Counted from the first letter of the stretch, positions 27,239 through 36,387 are shown. The stretch is 64,000 nt of DNA from an uncultured Porphyromonadaceae bacterium (GCA_902495245.1 CABUWI010000006.1:1-64000), one strand, 5' to 3'. Notes: generated by a model not told the origin, from the sequence alone. Translations and numbers: made by a program.

Positions 27239-27281
27239 CAACATTATTTATAACCCTCTTTTAACTTTAAGTCTGAGATTC

Positions 27282-30200
27282 ATGCAAAAGACTCTTTTGA
27301 GCGGAATTGTGGCGGTAATGGCCCTGACGGCATCTGCCACTACTCCTTTGGGCGGATTCGCCTATGGCGACGTCGCCGCCCCCGCAGGCACCGAGTGGGA
27401 AAATCCGGAGGCTCTCGGCCTCAACAAGGAGCAGCCCCATGCCTACTTTTTCAACTTCGCGTCCGTAGACAATGCGCTGAAAGTGCTGCCGCAGTATTCG
27501 GAGTACTACAAAAGCCTTGACGGCACGTGGAAATTCAACTGGGTGAACCACCCCGACAAGCGGCCGCAAGAATTCTACAAGGCCGACTTCGACGCCTCGG
27601 GCTGGGACGACATTCAGGTGCCCGGCTGCTGGAACGTGCAGGGCATTCAGACCGACGGCTCGCTGAAATACGGCAAGCCGATCTACACCAACCAGCTCGT
27701 GCCCTTCTGGGTCAACCGCGACTCCGTGGGCGACTGGAAAGGCGGCGTGATGCGCGAACCGCTCGACCGGAGCTACACGACCTACACCGACCGCAACGAA
27801 GTCGGCTCATATCGCCGCACGTTCACAGTGCCCGCCGACTGGAAAGGCCGCGAGGTCTACATCAACTTCGACGGCGTCGACTCGTTCTTTTACCTCTGGA
27901 TCAACGGCAAGTATGTCGGCTTCAGCAAGAACTCGCGCAATCTGGCGCAGTTCAACATCACACGCTATCTCAAGCCCAAGGGCGAGAACACCGTGGCGCT
28001 CGAGGTCTACCGCTACAGCGACGCCGGCATGCTCGAGGCGCAAGACATGTTCCGCCTGCCCGGCATTATCCGCTCGACCTATCTGACCGCCGCACCGCAG
28101 GCTCAGATCAGCGACCTGGCCGTGCGCACCGTCATCGCCCCCGACGCCGAGCCCACCGGGCCGGTCGACGCGCAGGTGAGCATCGACGCAACCGTGCGCA
28201 ACCTCGGCAAGAAAGCCGTCAAGGGTACGCGCATCAAATATGAAATATATCCCGTAGAGCTCTACTCCGACAAGACCGGCGCGCCGGTCAAGGAGCAGAC
28301 AAGCCTCGGCACTTTCGACGTCAACGCCGGAACCGAAACCGAAAAGAACACCACCTTCACCCTTGAGAACGCCAACCTCTGGAGCGCCGAAACGCCCAAC
28401 CGCTACGTGCTCGTTGCGCAGCTGCTCGACGGCAAGGGCAAAGTGCTCGAAACGGTCAGCACCTACTTCGGCGTGCGTCAGGTCGAGATTCGCGACACTC
28501 CCGCCGAGGCCGACGAATTCGGACTGGCAGGCCGCTACTTCTACGTCAACAACCGCCCCGTGAAGCTCAAAGGCGTGAACCGCCACGAGAACAACCTCAA
28601 CACGGGCCATACGCTCACTCACGAGCAGATGGAGCGCGAGGCGATGATCATGAAGCAGGGCAACATCAACCACGTGCGCAACTCGCACTATAACGACGAC
28701 CCCTACTGGTACATAGTCTGCGACAAATACGGCATCTATCTCGAAGATGAGGCCAACCTCGAGAGCCATCAGTACCGCTATGGCTCGGCCTCGCTCTCTC
28801 ACCCCGTTGAATGGCGCGACGCCACCATTGCCCGCAACCTGGAGATGGCTCACGCCCACATCAACCACCCCTCGATCGTCATCTGGAGTCTGGGCAACGA
28901 AGCCGGCCCGGGCGAGAACTTTGTCCACGCCTACAACGCCCTGAAAGCCTTCGACCCCTCGCGCCCCGTGCAATATGAGCGCAACAACGCCATCGTCGAC
29001 ATGGGCTCGAACCAATATCCCGCCATCGTCGACGTGCAGGAGATGGCCACCGGCAAGACCGGCCACAAGTTCCCCTTCCACATCAGCGAATATGCCCACT
29101 CGATGGGTAACGCCCTGGGCGGCTTTATTGATTACTGGGACGCAATCGAGAGCACTAACTTCATCTGCGGCGGCGCCATCTGGGACTGGGTTGACCAGGC
29201 CATATGGTACTACACCCCCGACGGCACGAAGTTCATGGCCTACGGCGGCGACTTCGGCGACAAGCCCAACGACGGCATGTTCTGCATGAACGGCATTCTC
29301 TTCCCCGACTTCACGCCCAAACCGCAGTTTGCCGAGGTGAAGCGCGTGCACCAGTATGTCGGCGTGAAGCCCCTCGACATGACCACAGGCACCGTCGAAG
29401 TGTTCAACAAGAACTACTTCACGCCCATGTCCGACCTCAGCCCGCGCTGGATACTGACGCGCAACGGCGTGGAAGTGGGCCGCGGCGAAAGCGTGAACCG
29501 TCCGCGCATGGACGTAGGCCCGCGCGACAAGCAGACATGGTCCATTCCCTATGACTACGCCAAAATCGCGGCCGACCCCGAAGGCGAGTACTATGTAACC
29601 CTGCAGTTCCTGCTCAACGAAGACAAGCCCTGGGCCAAGGCCGGCTACGTGCAGGCCGAGGTTCAGCTGCCCGTCAAGGCCGCCGAGCCCTTCGCTCCCC
29701 TGGCCGTCAGCGGCAAACTGAACCTCACCGAAGGTGAGACCACCGACAAGATTTCGGGCGACGGTTTCGCAGTTGACTTCGACAACGCCACGGGCACCAT
29801 CGCCTCGCTGACCTACGGCGGCAAACAGATAATTACGCCCGGCAACGGCCCCGTGCTCAACGCATTCCGCGCGCCGGTCGACAACGACGTGTGGAACTAC
29901 GGCTCATGGTTCGCCAACGGCCTCCACAACCTCCGCCACAAGGCTCTCGGCCACAAGGCATACGTGCGCCCCGACGGCGCGGCAGTGCTGAAATACACCG
30001 TTGAATCGCAAGCCCCGCGCGGCGCGGCGGCCAGCGGCGGCGGCGAGCAGGGCACCTATACCATTCGCGACGGCCGCGAATTCGGCCCCGATGACTTCAA
30101 ATTCACGACCGAGCAGATATGGGTGGTCTATCCCGACGGCACAATCGAACTCTCGGCCGCCATTAACTCCAACCGCCCCACCCTCTTGTTGCCCCGCCTC

Positions 30201-31355
30201 GGCTACGCCATGACTCTGCCCTCGGAGCTGAGCGAATATACCTACTACGGCCGCGGCCCCGTCAATAACTTCAACGACCGCGAAGTGTCGCAGAACGTCG
30301 GCCTCTACATGAGCACCGTCAGCGAGCAGTTCATTCCCTTCCCCAAGCCCCAGAGCATGGGCAACCGCGAGGACGTGCGCTGGAACGCGCTGACCGACAA
30401 GGAGGGCAACGGCGTACAGTTCATCGCCACCGAGGGCACCATGAGCGCATCTGCACTGCCCTGGGACGACATGGAGATGACCGTGGCCGCCCACCCCTAT
30501 GAACTGCCCGAGAGCAAGGGCACGACCCTGCACCTCGACCGCAAGGTAACCGGTCTCGGCGGTGCCAGCTGCGGCCAGGGCATCACTCTGAAGCCCTACC
30601 GCACGTTTGCCGCCCCGCAGAGCTTCAGCTTCATGATTCGCCCCGTCAAGGCAGGCGCCGACCTGCAGCGTCAGGCCTCTGTCAGCTCCAACGGCGAGCA
30701 CCCGCTCACCATCAGCCGCGACCGCTTCGGCAACGTCAACATCTTCTCGGCAAAACCGGGAGCTGAGATTATCTACACAGTCAACCGCATCGGCTCCAAA
30801 GAGGGACAAAAAGCAATGGCCAAACTGAAACCGATAGCCTACACCGAGCCGTTCAACCTGCTCGGCGGCGGCAAGGTAACCGCATGGGACGCCTCTGCGC
30901 CCGACTTCGCCGTTACGGCCGAGTTCCCCTACATGGAGAATATCCCGGTCGAAGTGATTGCATGCTCGTCAGAGCTCAACGACCAGCCTGCCTCCAACCT
31001 CGCCGACGGCGATCCGTCGACCATCTGGCACACCGTCTACGGCGTTACGCAGGCAATCTATCCCCACTGGATTGTGTTTGACTGCGCAACCGAAAAATCG
31101 GTCAAGGGCTTCACATACCTTCCGCGTCAGGATGGCGGCGAAAACGGCGACATCAAAGACTGGAAGATTGAAGTCAGCAACGACAACAGCAACTGGACCG
31201 AAGTGGCCTCAGGCACCTTCGAGCGCAACAAGAAGAACAAGCGCATAGAGTTCAAGCCCGTCAAGGCTCGCTACGTCCGCTTCACCGGCCTCTCGAGCCA
31301 GAACGGTCAGGACTTCGGCGCCGGCGCCGAGCTGGGCATTCTCGTCGAAGAGTAA
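27282..31355 (+). CDS. Secreted GH2 beta-galactosidase with C-terminal F5/8-type C (CBM32-like) domain
   Basis: Hydrolyses terminal beta-galactosides, probably in the periplasm, given a signal peptide (about residues 1-19). The LacZ-type order is visible: jelly-roll sugar-binding domain, immunoglobulin-like domain, then a TIM barrel with acid/base E540 in SLGNEAGPG and nucleophile E603 in HISEYAHSMGN. A beta-galactosidase small-chain region follows (about residues 835-1110). Residues about 1225-1357 form a discoidin-like carbohydrate-binding domain (SNLADGDPSTIWHT, WKIEVSNDNSNW). At 1357 aa it is longer than LacZ because of this module. It is a single gene with no adjacent SusC/D pair, so not a full utilisation locus. 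A strong terminator follows. Confidence 0.93.
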   Translation: MQKTLLSGIVAVMALTASATTPLGGFAYGDVAAPAGTEWENPEALGLNKEQPHAYFFNFASVDNALKVLPQYSEYYKSLDGTWKFNWVNHPDKRPQEFYKADFDASGWDDIQVPGCWNVQGIQTDGSLKYGKPIYTNQLVPFWVNRDSVGDWKGGVMREPLDRSYTTYTDRNEVGSYRRTFTVPADWKGREVYINFDGVDSFFYLWINGKYVGFSKNSRNLAQFNITRYLKPKGENTVALEVYRYSDAGMLEAQDMFRLPGIIRSTYLTAAPQAQISDLAVRTVIAPDAEPTGPVDAQVSIDATVRNLGKKAVKGTRIKYEIYPVELYSDKTGAPVKEQTSLGTFDVNAGTETEKNTTFTLENANLWSAETPNRYVLVAQLLDGKGKVLETVSTYFGVRQVEIRDTPAEADEFGLAGRYFYVNNRPVKLKGVNRHENNLNTGHTLTHEQMEREAMIMKQGNINHVRNSHYNDDPYWYIVCDKYGIYLEDEANLESHQYRYGSASLSHPVEWRDATIARNLEMAHAHINHPSIVIWSLGNEAGPGENFVHAYNALKAFDPSRPVQYERNNAIVDMGSNQYPAIVDVQEMATGKTGHKFPFHISEYAHSMGNALGGFIDYWDAIESTNFICGGAIWDWVDQAIWYYTPDGTKFMAYGGDFGDKPNDGMFCMNGILFPDFTPKPQFAEVKRVHQYVGVKPLDMTTGTVEVFNKNYFTPMSDLSPRWILTRNGVEVGRGESVNRPRMDVGPRDKQTWSIPYDYAKIAADPEGEYYVTLQFLLNEDKPWAKAGYVQAEVQLPVKAAEPFAPLAVSGKLNLTEGETTDKISGDGFAVDFDNATGTIASLTYGGKQIITPGNGPVLNAFRAPVDNDVWNYGSWFANGLHNLRHKALGHKAYVRPDGAAVLKYTVESQAPRGAAASGGGEQGTYTIRDGREFGPDDFKFTTEQIWVVYPDGTIELSAAINSNRPTLLLPRLGYAMTLPSELSEYTYYGRGPVNNFNDREVSQNVGLYMSTVSEQFIPFPKPQSMGNREDVRWNALTDKEGNGVQFIATEGTMSASALPWDDMEMTVAAHPYELPESKGTTLHLDRKVTGLGGASCGQGITLKPYRTFAAPQSFSFMIRPVKAGADLQRQASVSSNGEHPLTISRDRFGNVNIFSAKPGAEIIYTVNRIGSKEGQKAMAKLKPIAYTEPFNLLGGGKVTAWDASAPDFAVTAEFPYMENIPVEVIACSSELNDQPASNLADGDPSTIWHTVYGVTQAIYPHWIVFDCATEKSVKGFTYLPRQDGGENGDIKDWKIEVSNDNSNWTEVASGTFERNKKNKRIEFKPVKARYVRFTGLSSQNGQDFGAGAELGILVEE

Positions 31356-31379
31356 CCCGACCGGAACACTCACTCTCAG

Positions 31380-31418
31380 CGGCCCCGACATCGCCTGATG
31401 TCGGGGCCGTATGTTTTT
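31380..31418 (+). terminator. Strong terminator after the beta-galactosidase gene
   Basis: A perfect 13-bp stem CGGCCCCGACATC/GATGTCGGGGCCG (31380-31392 with 31397-31409) with loop GCCT, followed by TATGTTTTT. Confidence 0.9.
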
Positions 31419-31457
31419 CACACAATGGGGCACAATGAGAAAATCTATGGCAAAATG

Positions 31458-31488
31458 TTGGCATTTTTGTAAATTTTGTGTAATTTTG
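31458..31488 (+). promoter_or_regulatory. Promoter of the Lrp-type regulator
   Basis: TTG (31458-31460), 20 nt, then TAATTTTG (31481-31488), 23 bases before the ATG at 31512. Confidence 0.65.
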
Positions 31489-31511
31489 CAACCAAATTAG
31501 GCACAAAACAA

Positions 31512-31994
31512 ATGGAATTACTTGACAACCTCGACAAAAAAATTCTTGACATCGTAATCCGCAATGCCAAAATTCCGTCGAAAGACGTGGCGGCGGTATG
31601 CGGAGTGTCCAGGGCAGCCATTCACCAGCGCATACAGCGCCTGATTGACCTCGGCGTCATCACCGGCTCGGGCTACAAGGTGAATCCGCGTTTTCTCGGC
31701 TTCTCGACGTGCACATACATCGGCGTGAATCTTGAACGCGGCGCAATGTATCGCGACGCCGTGCCCCATCTGCTTCAGATTCCCGAAGTGGTCGAGTGCC
31801 ACTACACCACCGGCCCCTACACCATGCTCATCAAACTCTACGCGCGCGACAACGAGCACCTGATGCGCCTGCTCAACGACCGCATTCAGATGATTCCCGG
31901 CGTAACGGGCACGGAAACGCTGATTTCGCTCGACCACTCCATTGACCGCGAAATTCCGATTCTCAACGCTCCCACCGATGCAGACAAATACTGA
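31512..31994 (+). CDS. Lrp/AsnC-family transcriptional regulator
   Basis: DNA-binding feast/famine regulator. The N-terminal helix-turn-helix (about residues 5-50, LDKKILDIVIRNAKIPSKD, then VAAVCGVSRAAIHQRIQRL) is followed by an RAM/AsnC effector domain (residues about 65-145). At 160 aa it is typical. Start 31512 is preferred over an upstream ATG at 31476 that overlaps the promoter. The effector amino acid is unknown. Its 3' end overlaps the pseudokinase gene by 17 bases, so the two are co-expressed. Confidence 0.9.
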   Translation: MELLDNLDKKILDIVIRNAKIPSKDVAAVCGVSRAAIHQRIQRLIDLGVITGSGYKVNPRFLGFSTCTYIGVNLERGAMYRDAVPHLLQIPEVVECHYTTGPYTMLIKLYARDNEHLMRLLNDRIQMIPGVTGTETLISLDHSIDREIPILNAPTDADKY

Positions 31995-32724
31995 ATCAGA
32001 CCCCAAATGGACCGAGATTGAACACCTGCCCGAATGGGACGAGGAGTTCTATGACGTCTACACCGCCAAGAAATTCGGCAAATGGGTGATGCTCAAAACC
32101 CTGAAACCCGAGCTGAAAGACGACCCGTATTACCGCCAGCTGCTCGACCGCGAGTTTGAGGTGCGCTATAATCTGGCCCACAGTCATATAATCATGATCA
32201 ACGACCTGGAAGACGTGCCGAGCCTGGGCCGCTGCATCATCACTGACGACGTCTATGGCGACTCGCTGGCCAAGCTCATAGAGAAACATGAGGTTACGCC
32301 CGACATAGTCAACAAACTGGCCCACGACCTGGTCAACGCCATTGACTATCTTCAGACAAACCATATTGTCCACTACCCCATACGCTGCGAAACGGTGATT
32401 TTCACCGAGAAGATTCACAATCTGAAAGTCATCGACGTCGGCTTCGACCAGAAGAACGCCCTGGCGCCCACCGACGTGGCCGACGACATTCGCGCCTTCG
32501 GCCGCGTGATGCTCGCGGCGCTCGACGCCTGTCCCGACGCCGACCAGCGGCTGCGCGCCGTGGCCGAACGATGCGTGGGTCCGCAACCCTACACGTCGGT
32601 GCAGCAACTGCAGCTGGCCATTGCCGGCGGCTCATACAAGCGCCTCTATCTCGGGGTCATCGCATTCTTGATGCTGATGGTGGCGCTGCTGACAACAATA
32701 ATCATTTTCATGCCGGTCAAATAA
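31978..32724 (+). CDS. Predicted membrane-anchored protein pseudokinase
   Basis: A Ser/Thr-kinase-like fold (residues about 20-215) with a C-terminal membrane helix (about 222-244), 248 aa. The VAVK-type lysine is K40 in WVMLKTL, and an alpha-C Glu lies near residue 59. The catalytic loop reads HYPIRCETV (132-140), so the HRD aspartate is Pro134 and the metal-binding Asn is Thr139. The DFG equivalent is DVG (153-155). Missing HRD Asp and Asn argue against phosphotransfer, while a retained Lys and DxG could still bind nucleotide. It overlaps the Lrp gene by 17 bases. The partner is unknown. Confidence 0.7.
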   Translation: MQTNTESDPKWTEIEHLPEWDEEFYDVYTAKKFGKWVMLKTLKPELKDDPYYRQLLDREFEVRYNLAHSHIIMINDLEDVPSLGRCIITDDVYGDSLAKLIEKHEVTPDIVNKLAHDLVNAIDYLQTNHIVHYPIRCETVIFTEKIHNLKVIDVGFDQKNALAPTDVADDIRAFGRVMLAALDACPDADQRLRAVAERCVGPQPYTSVQQLQLAIAGGSYKRLYLGVIAFLMLMVALLTTIIIFMPVK

Positions 32725-32766
32725 ACAGCTGACCGGCTTTTCAATTCATTCACAGAAAGTATCAAC

Positions 32767-33906
32767 ATGTCCACAATAGAAATCAAACCGATTCCATTGA
32801 CCAAGCGCGAACTCACCAAATTTGTGCGCTTCGGCATAGACCACTACAAGGGCAACGAATTCTTCGTGCCGCCGCTGATTATGGACGACGTCAACACCCT
32901 GCGCCCCGAAACGAACCCGGCGTTCGAATTCTGCGAAAGCGCCTGCTGGCTGGCTCTGCGCGACGGCAAACCCGTGGGGCGCATATGCGGCATAATCAAC
33001 AACGCCGTCAACGCCCGCACCGGCAACAAGGACGCGCGCTTCGGCTTCGTCGAGTTCATTGACGACGCCGAAGTGGTCGACGCACTCTTCGCCACGGCCG
33101 AGAACTGGGCCCGCTCAAAAGGCATGACCTCGATTGTCGGGCCGCTCGGATTCTCCGACATGGACTATGAAGGCATGCTCGTCGAAGGCTTCGACCGCCT
33201 GTCGACCATGGCCACCATCTACAACTATCCCTACTATCCCGCCCACATGGAGCGCATGGGTTATAAGAAAGACGCCGACTGGGTTGAATTCTTCATCGAA
33301 GTGCCCGACGCCGTGCCTGAAAAGATGACCCGTGTGTGCAACATAGTGCGTCAGCGCTTCGGGCTGCACACAGCTAAGCTCACAACGCGAAAAAAGCTCA
33401 AGGACCAATACGGCCAGAAACTTTTTCAGGTCATCAACGAAGCCTACGACAAGCTCTACGGCTATTCGCCGCTGACGCCCCGACAGATCGAGCATTACAT
33501 CAAGATGTATCTCGACATCATCAGGCTTGACAGCGTCTGCGTCATCGTCGACAACGACGACAACCTCGTCGGCATCGGCATCGCCATGCCCTCGCTCTCT
33601 CGCGCGCTGCAAAAGAGCGGCGGCAAGCTGTTCCCCACCGGCTGGATTCCGCTGCTCAAGGCGCTGCGCGGCACGGGGGCGACCGACATCGTCGACCTGC
33701 TGCTCGTGGCCATCAAGCCCGAATATCAGGGCAAAGGTGTGAACGCCCTGCTGTTTGAACACCTGATTCCGCGCTTCATCGAAATGGGCTTCAAACACGC
33801 CGAGACAAACCCCGAACTCGAAAGCAACGACAACGTGCAGAAACAATGGGAATACTTCAATTACGAGCAGCACAAACGTCGCCGTTCATTCCGCAAGGGC
33901 CTGTAA
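32767..33906 (+). CDS. GNAT-like acyltransferase family protein
   Basis: A 379-aa cytoplasmic protein with two weak GNAT-like halves. The first is around residues 40-130 (WLALRDGKPVGRICGIIN). The second is around 255-350 and contains the acetyl-CoA-loop-like YQGKGVNALLFEHLI, within VDLLLVAIKPE. Conserved SDMDYEGMLVEGFDR and NYPYYPAHMERMGY mark a family common in Bacteroidetes and annotated only as hypothetical or N-acetyltransferase. The substrate is unknown. It lies 42 bases after the pseudokinase and is probably in the same transcript. Confidence 0.7.
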   Translation: MSTIEIKPIPLTKRELTKFVRFGIDHYKGNEFFVPPLIMDDVNTLRPETNPAFEFCESACWLALRDGKPVGRICGIINNAVNARTGNKDARFGFVEFIDDAEVVDALFATAENWARSKGMTSIVGPLGFSDMDYEGMLVEGFDRLSTMATIYNYPYYPAHMERMGYKKDADWVEFFIEVPDAVPEKMTRVCNIVRQRFGLHTAKLTTRKKLKDQYGQKLFQVINEAYDKLYGYSPLTPRQIEHYIKMYLDIIRLDSVCVIVDNDDNLVGIGIAMPSLSRALQKSGGKLFPTGWIPLLKALRGTGATDIVDLLLVAIKPEYQGKGVNALLFEHLIPRFIEMGFKHAETNPELESNDNVQKQWEYFNYEQHKRRRSFRKGL

Positions 33907-34062
33907 ACACTTTTTAACATCAATACAAAACCGCAATTCACGACACAATTCATGGCAAAATGCCACCAAATTCCGCAGTTTTCAATCTTTTGTCAATCAC
34001 ATAAGAATTTCAGACCAGCGAAGCAGACATTTTAACCAACGTATGTTAAATAACACTTTGCT

Positions 34063-34093
34063 TGCATTCGGGCGTTTAAGTGTTGTATCTTTG
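34063..34093 (+). promoter_or_regulatory. Promoter of a candidate small RNA
   Basis: TTG (34063-34065), 20 nt, then TATCTTTG (34086-34093), a perfect -7 box. It is not followed by a coding gene for 320 bases. Confidence 0.65.
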
Positions 34094-34098
34094 CAGTA

Positions 34099-34248
34099 CC
34101 GAAAGGGAAACAAAAACGAATCTTTTTCATTTTAAGTGTACTACATAAAAACAATAGGCTTAGACATAACGAATAATAGCATTTAAGTACTACCGTAAAA
34201 TCCCCTCGTGGAGGCTCGTCGAGATGACGCGCCTCCACATTTGTTTTC
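34099..34248 (+). ncRNA. Candidate small RNA of about 150 nt
   Basis: A transcript bounded by the promoter at 34063-34093 and a strong terminator. GTGGAGGC (34208-34215) pairs with GCCTCCAC (34231-34238), with inner CGTC/GACG pairing, then ATTTGTTTT. No plausible ORF lies inside. The family is not recognised. Confidence 0.5.
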
Positions 34249-34282
34249 ATACATACCCGTCGGTCAGCACAAAACAACATAG

Positions 34283-34357
34283 CCACCCGATTGCAATCGA
34301 ATGGCTACGTTTACCTTCATATTTCACATGGTCAAGAATCTTCAGCTTCTTGACCAG
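34283..34357. other. Two further hairpins in the 34.3-kb gap
   Basis: TAGCCA...TGGCTA around GATTGCAATC (about 34283-34310) and a perfect 10-bp stem TGGTCAAGAA/TTCTTGACCA (about 34328-34356). They may be terminators or regulatory structures ahead of the reductase gene. Confidence 0.4.
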
Positions 34358-34413
34358 ACTGAACTAAACCCGTCAAATATAGTTATAAATTATATAAAGC
34401 AATAAGATAACTG

Positions 34414-34980
34414 ATGAAAAAAATTTTGGTAATAGTTGGTCATCCATATTGGAAAGACTCGGTAGCCAACAGAGCTATCATCGAAGAATTCAAACGCATC
34501 AATCCCGATGCGGAAATCAGCAACATAACGGAACTTTATCCCGACGGCAATATAGATGTGGAGGCTGAACAGAAGAAGCTGCTCGATGCCGACACAATCG
34601 TGCTCCAGTTCCCGATTATGTGGTATAGCTGTCCCTCGGTCATGCACAGGTGGCTGGAAGAGGTGCTGGCTTTCGGCTTCGCATACGGACGCGGCGGCGA
34701 CAAACTGCAAGGCAAACGGCTCATCGCATCTTTCACGGCCGGAGGTTCAGCAGATATGTATAGCCGCTACGGTGTGCAGAAAATGACAATCGACGACCTG
34801 ATATTATCCTTAGCCGGGATACCCAACCACTGCCTGATGGAATGGGGCGGCTATGTGTTCTCGGGCGGCATGATTATTGCCGGAAACACCGACGAGGAAC
34901 AGCTCGCCACATTCCGCGGACGCGCCAAAGCCCATGCCCAACGGCTCAACAAACTTACCGAAAAGGCAGCTCATGAATAA
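34414..34980 (+). CDS. Flavodoxin-fold NAD(P)H quinone reductase (KefF/MdaB-like)
   Basis: Two-electron quinone or electrophile reductase with FMN or FAD. It starts KKILVIVGHPYWKDSVANRAI (phosphate-binding loop of the flavodoxin-like fold). LQFPIMWYSCPSVMHRWLEEVLAFGFAYG, the substrate/dimer region of NAD(P)H dehydrogenase (quinone) family proteins, is present. At 188 aa it is typical. It stands alone between a small-RNA-like region and a strong terminator. Such reductases often answer to nearby HxlR regulators, and one is encoded at 35800. Confidence 0.87.
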   Translation: MKKILVIVGHPYWKDSVANRAIIEEFKRINPDAEISNITELYPDGNIDVEAEQKKLLDADTIVLQFPIMWYSCPSVMHRWLEEVLAFGFAYGRGGDKLQGKRLIASFTAGGSADMYSRYGVQKMTIDDLILSLAGIPNHCLMEWGGYVFSGGMIIAGNTDEEQLATFRGRAKAHAQRLNKLTEKAAHE

Positions 34981-34998
34981 ATAATCAGGAAGCACTGA

Positions 34999-35050
34999 AA
35001 AGCCGGTCAAGAGCTTTGCTTACCAAGCATAACTCCTGACCGGCTTTCAT
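34999..35050 (+). terminator. Terminator after the quinone reductase
   Basis: An 11-bp stem AAAGCCGGTCA/TGACCGGCTTT (34999-35009 with 35037-35047) with a long loop. A- and T-ends would let it work in both directions. Confidence 0.7.
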
Positions 35051-35115
35051 GTCGGTTTCAAGATTTCTACTCATCGACTAAAATTTGTAGCAATCCCATC
35101 TTCAGCCTCATCTTC

Positions 35116-35574
35116 TTACCACTTTACGGGTTCATTGAGAATGTTTCCGTCGGCGGCATCATCGGCGGTAAACGTGTTGGCGCGATACTGCACGCAGAGC
35201 ATCACAAGGGGTTCGGTGCCGTTGTTGCGCACGCTGCGGCGGCCGTCGGGAGCCACGCGCACCACTGAACCTTCCTCAACCGGAAAGAGATCGCCGTCAA
35301 CCTGAAACTCTCCCTTGCCCGCGAGAAAGAAATAGAGTTCCTCATGATTCTTGTGGGTGTGGAGGAAACCGGTTTCCTGACCCGGAGCGAATACCTGAAA
35401 TGAGAACTCGCCGCCCGTTGCGCCGACAGCCTGACCGCCGAACACCTTTCCCGGAATCTTGACGTCCGGGCCGAGTTCGAGAACGTAATTCTTGATGTCG
35501 GCGAGGTTGCCGAAGTTTGCCGCGCTGAAGTTCGCGCCTTTCTCGATTGTCTGAATCTGTTTCATATCATTCAT
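35116..35574 (-). CDS. Cupin-domain protein
   Basis: A small beta-barrel protein of 152 aa. The metal-binding cupin motif 1 is visible in HTHKNHEELYFFLAGKG (His, His, Glu), with motif 2 around PDGRRSVRNNGTEPL. The substrate is unknown. Starts upstream of 35574 overlap the -7 box (TAACTTTG, 35603-35596), so ATG 35574 or 35565 is used. It is divergent from an HxlR regulator, an arrangement that often means direct control. Confidence 0.83.
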   Translation of the reverse strand: MNDMKQIQTIEKGANFSAANFGNLADIKNYVLELGPDVKIPGKVFGGQAVGATGGEFSFQVFAPGQETGFLHTHKNHEELYFFLAGKGEFQVDGDLFPVEEGSVVRVAPDGRRSVRNNGTEPLVMLCVQYRANTFTADDAADGNILNEPVKW

Positions 35575-35595
35575 AATATTTTGGTTTATGCGCTG

Positions 35596-35603
35596 CAAAG
35601 TTA
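35596..35603 (-). promoter_or_regulatory. -7 box of the cupin gene
   Basis: Minus-strand TAACTTTG, 22 bases before ATG 35574. It rules out the longer reading from a TTG inside the box. Confidence 0.6.
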
Positions 35604-35766
35604 CGACAATAACACCTGCATGTCAAGAAGTTACATTTTCAGCCCATAGTAACCTTTTTATCGGTTTTACTGATTATCAGTGAGAAAAAATTCATCGGCG
35701 CCACATTTTTTTCATCGGGGCGAACCATAATCGGATAATTTTTGCGGATATATCGAAATATAGAAC

Positions 35767-35774
35767 TAACTTTG
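35767..35774 (+). promoter_or_regulatory. -7 box of the HxlR gene
   Basis: TAACTTTG, 25 bases before the ATG at 35800. The gap to the divergent cupin promoter is about 160 bases and could hold a shared operator. Confidence 0.6.
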
Positions 35775-35799
35775 CGAATAAAAGTAACTATCCCGACAT

Positions 35800-36135
35800 A
35801 TGATAAAGAAAGAAGAAACCGGTTCAATCATAGAGATGTGTCCCGTCAGAAACGTCATAGCCCGCTTTGGCAACAAATGGGCACTGCTCACGGTGCTAAT
35901 CATCGGCGAACAAGGCGTTGTCAGGTTCAACGAACTCAGCCGCCTGATTCCCGATGTGTCATCGAGAGTGCTCTCAACTACGCTGCGCACCCTCGAAGCC
36001 GACGGCTTTATCGACCGCAAAGTGTATGCAGTTGTGCCCCCTAAAGTCGAATACCGTCTCACTGAAGTCGGCAAATCACTCCTACCCCTCATTCAGCAGC
36101 TCACGCAGTGGGCGCAGACCAACATGAAAAAATAA
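35800..36135 (+). CDS. HxlR-family winged-helix regulator
   Basis: A 111-aa DNA-binding protein. Family marks are CPVRNVIARFGNKWALLTVL (with the near-invariant Cys at residue 14), RFNELSRLIPDVSSRVLSTTL (recognition helix) and YRLTEVGKSLLPLI. HxlR proteins sense aldehydes, quinones or thiol stress, sometimes through that Cys. Neighbours (flavodoxin reductase, cupin) fit an electrophile-response group, which is inference. Confidence 0.9.
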   Translation: MIKKEETGSIIEMCPVRNVIARFGNKWALLTVLIIGEQGVVRFNELSRLIPDVSSRVLSTTLRTLEADGFIDRKVYAVVPPKVEYRLTEVGKSLLPLIQQLTQWAQTNMKK

Positions 36136-36185
36136 TGACCCACCGCAAGGAATACGAAGCAACCGCCCAACCCACATAAGCCGCC

Positions 36186-36226
36186 CAAAAAGAAGAACGC
36201 CGAAAATCACTTGATTTTCAGCGTTT
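36186..36226 (-). terminator. Terminator of tRNA-like RNA copy 1
   Basis: Stem AACGCTGAAAATCA/TGATTTTCGGCGTT (minus strand, 36225-36212 with 36209-36196, one mismatch), followed by CTTCTTTTT. It ends the RNA that begins near 36382. Confidence 0.75.
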
Positions 36227-36248
36227 TGCGGTAGAAGTTCGGACTTCT

Positions 36249-36382
36249 TGGTGATCCGCCTGGGAGCCGTTAAACTCCGACGCTGTATGGTGAGTATCAG
36301 CAAGTTATCAACCCGTCGGTCGGGTGACTCACTTATCTATCACGCTGATTCTTCAATGTTCTGCAGAGGATTGCAAATCCTG
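36249..36382 (-). ncRNA. tRNA-like repeated RNA, copy 1
   Basis: Minus-strand transcript with promoter TTG, 19 nt, TAACTTTG (36395-36388). The 5' GATTTGC (36379-36373) can pair with 3' GCGGATC (36259-36253, two G-U pairs), followed by A and encoded CCA at 36249. A T-arm-like GGAG-TTTAACGG-CTCC lies just before. An alternative 5' hairpin AGGATT-TGC-AATCCT is also possible. It is nearly identical to 43709-43840. The function and family are unknown, and it is not a normal cloverleaf. Confidence 0.6.
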
Positions 36383-36387
36383 TAATG

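Noticed and set aside
34032..34286. 84-codon minus-strand ORF over the small-RNA candidate.
   Set aside because: It crosses the promoter and terminator of the opposite strand and has no start context or family likeness.
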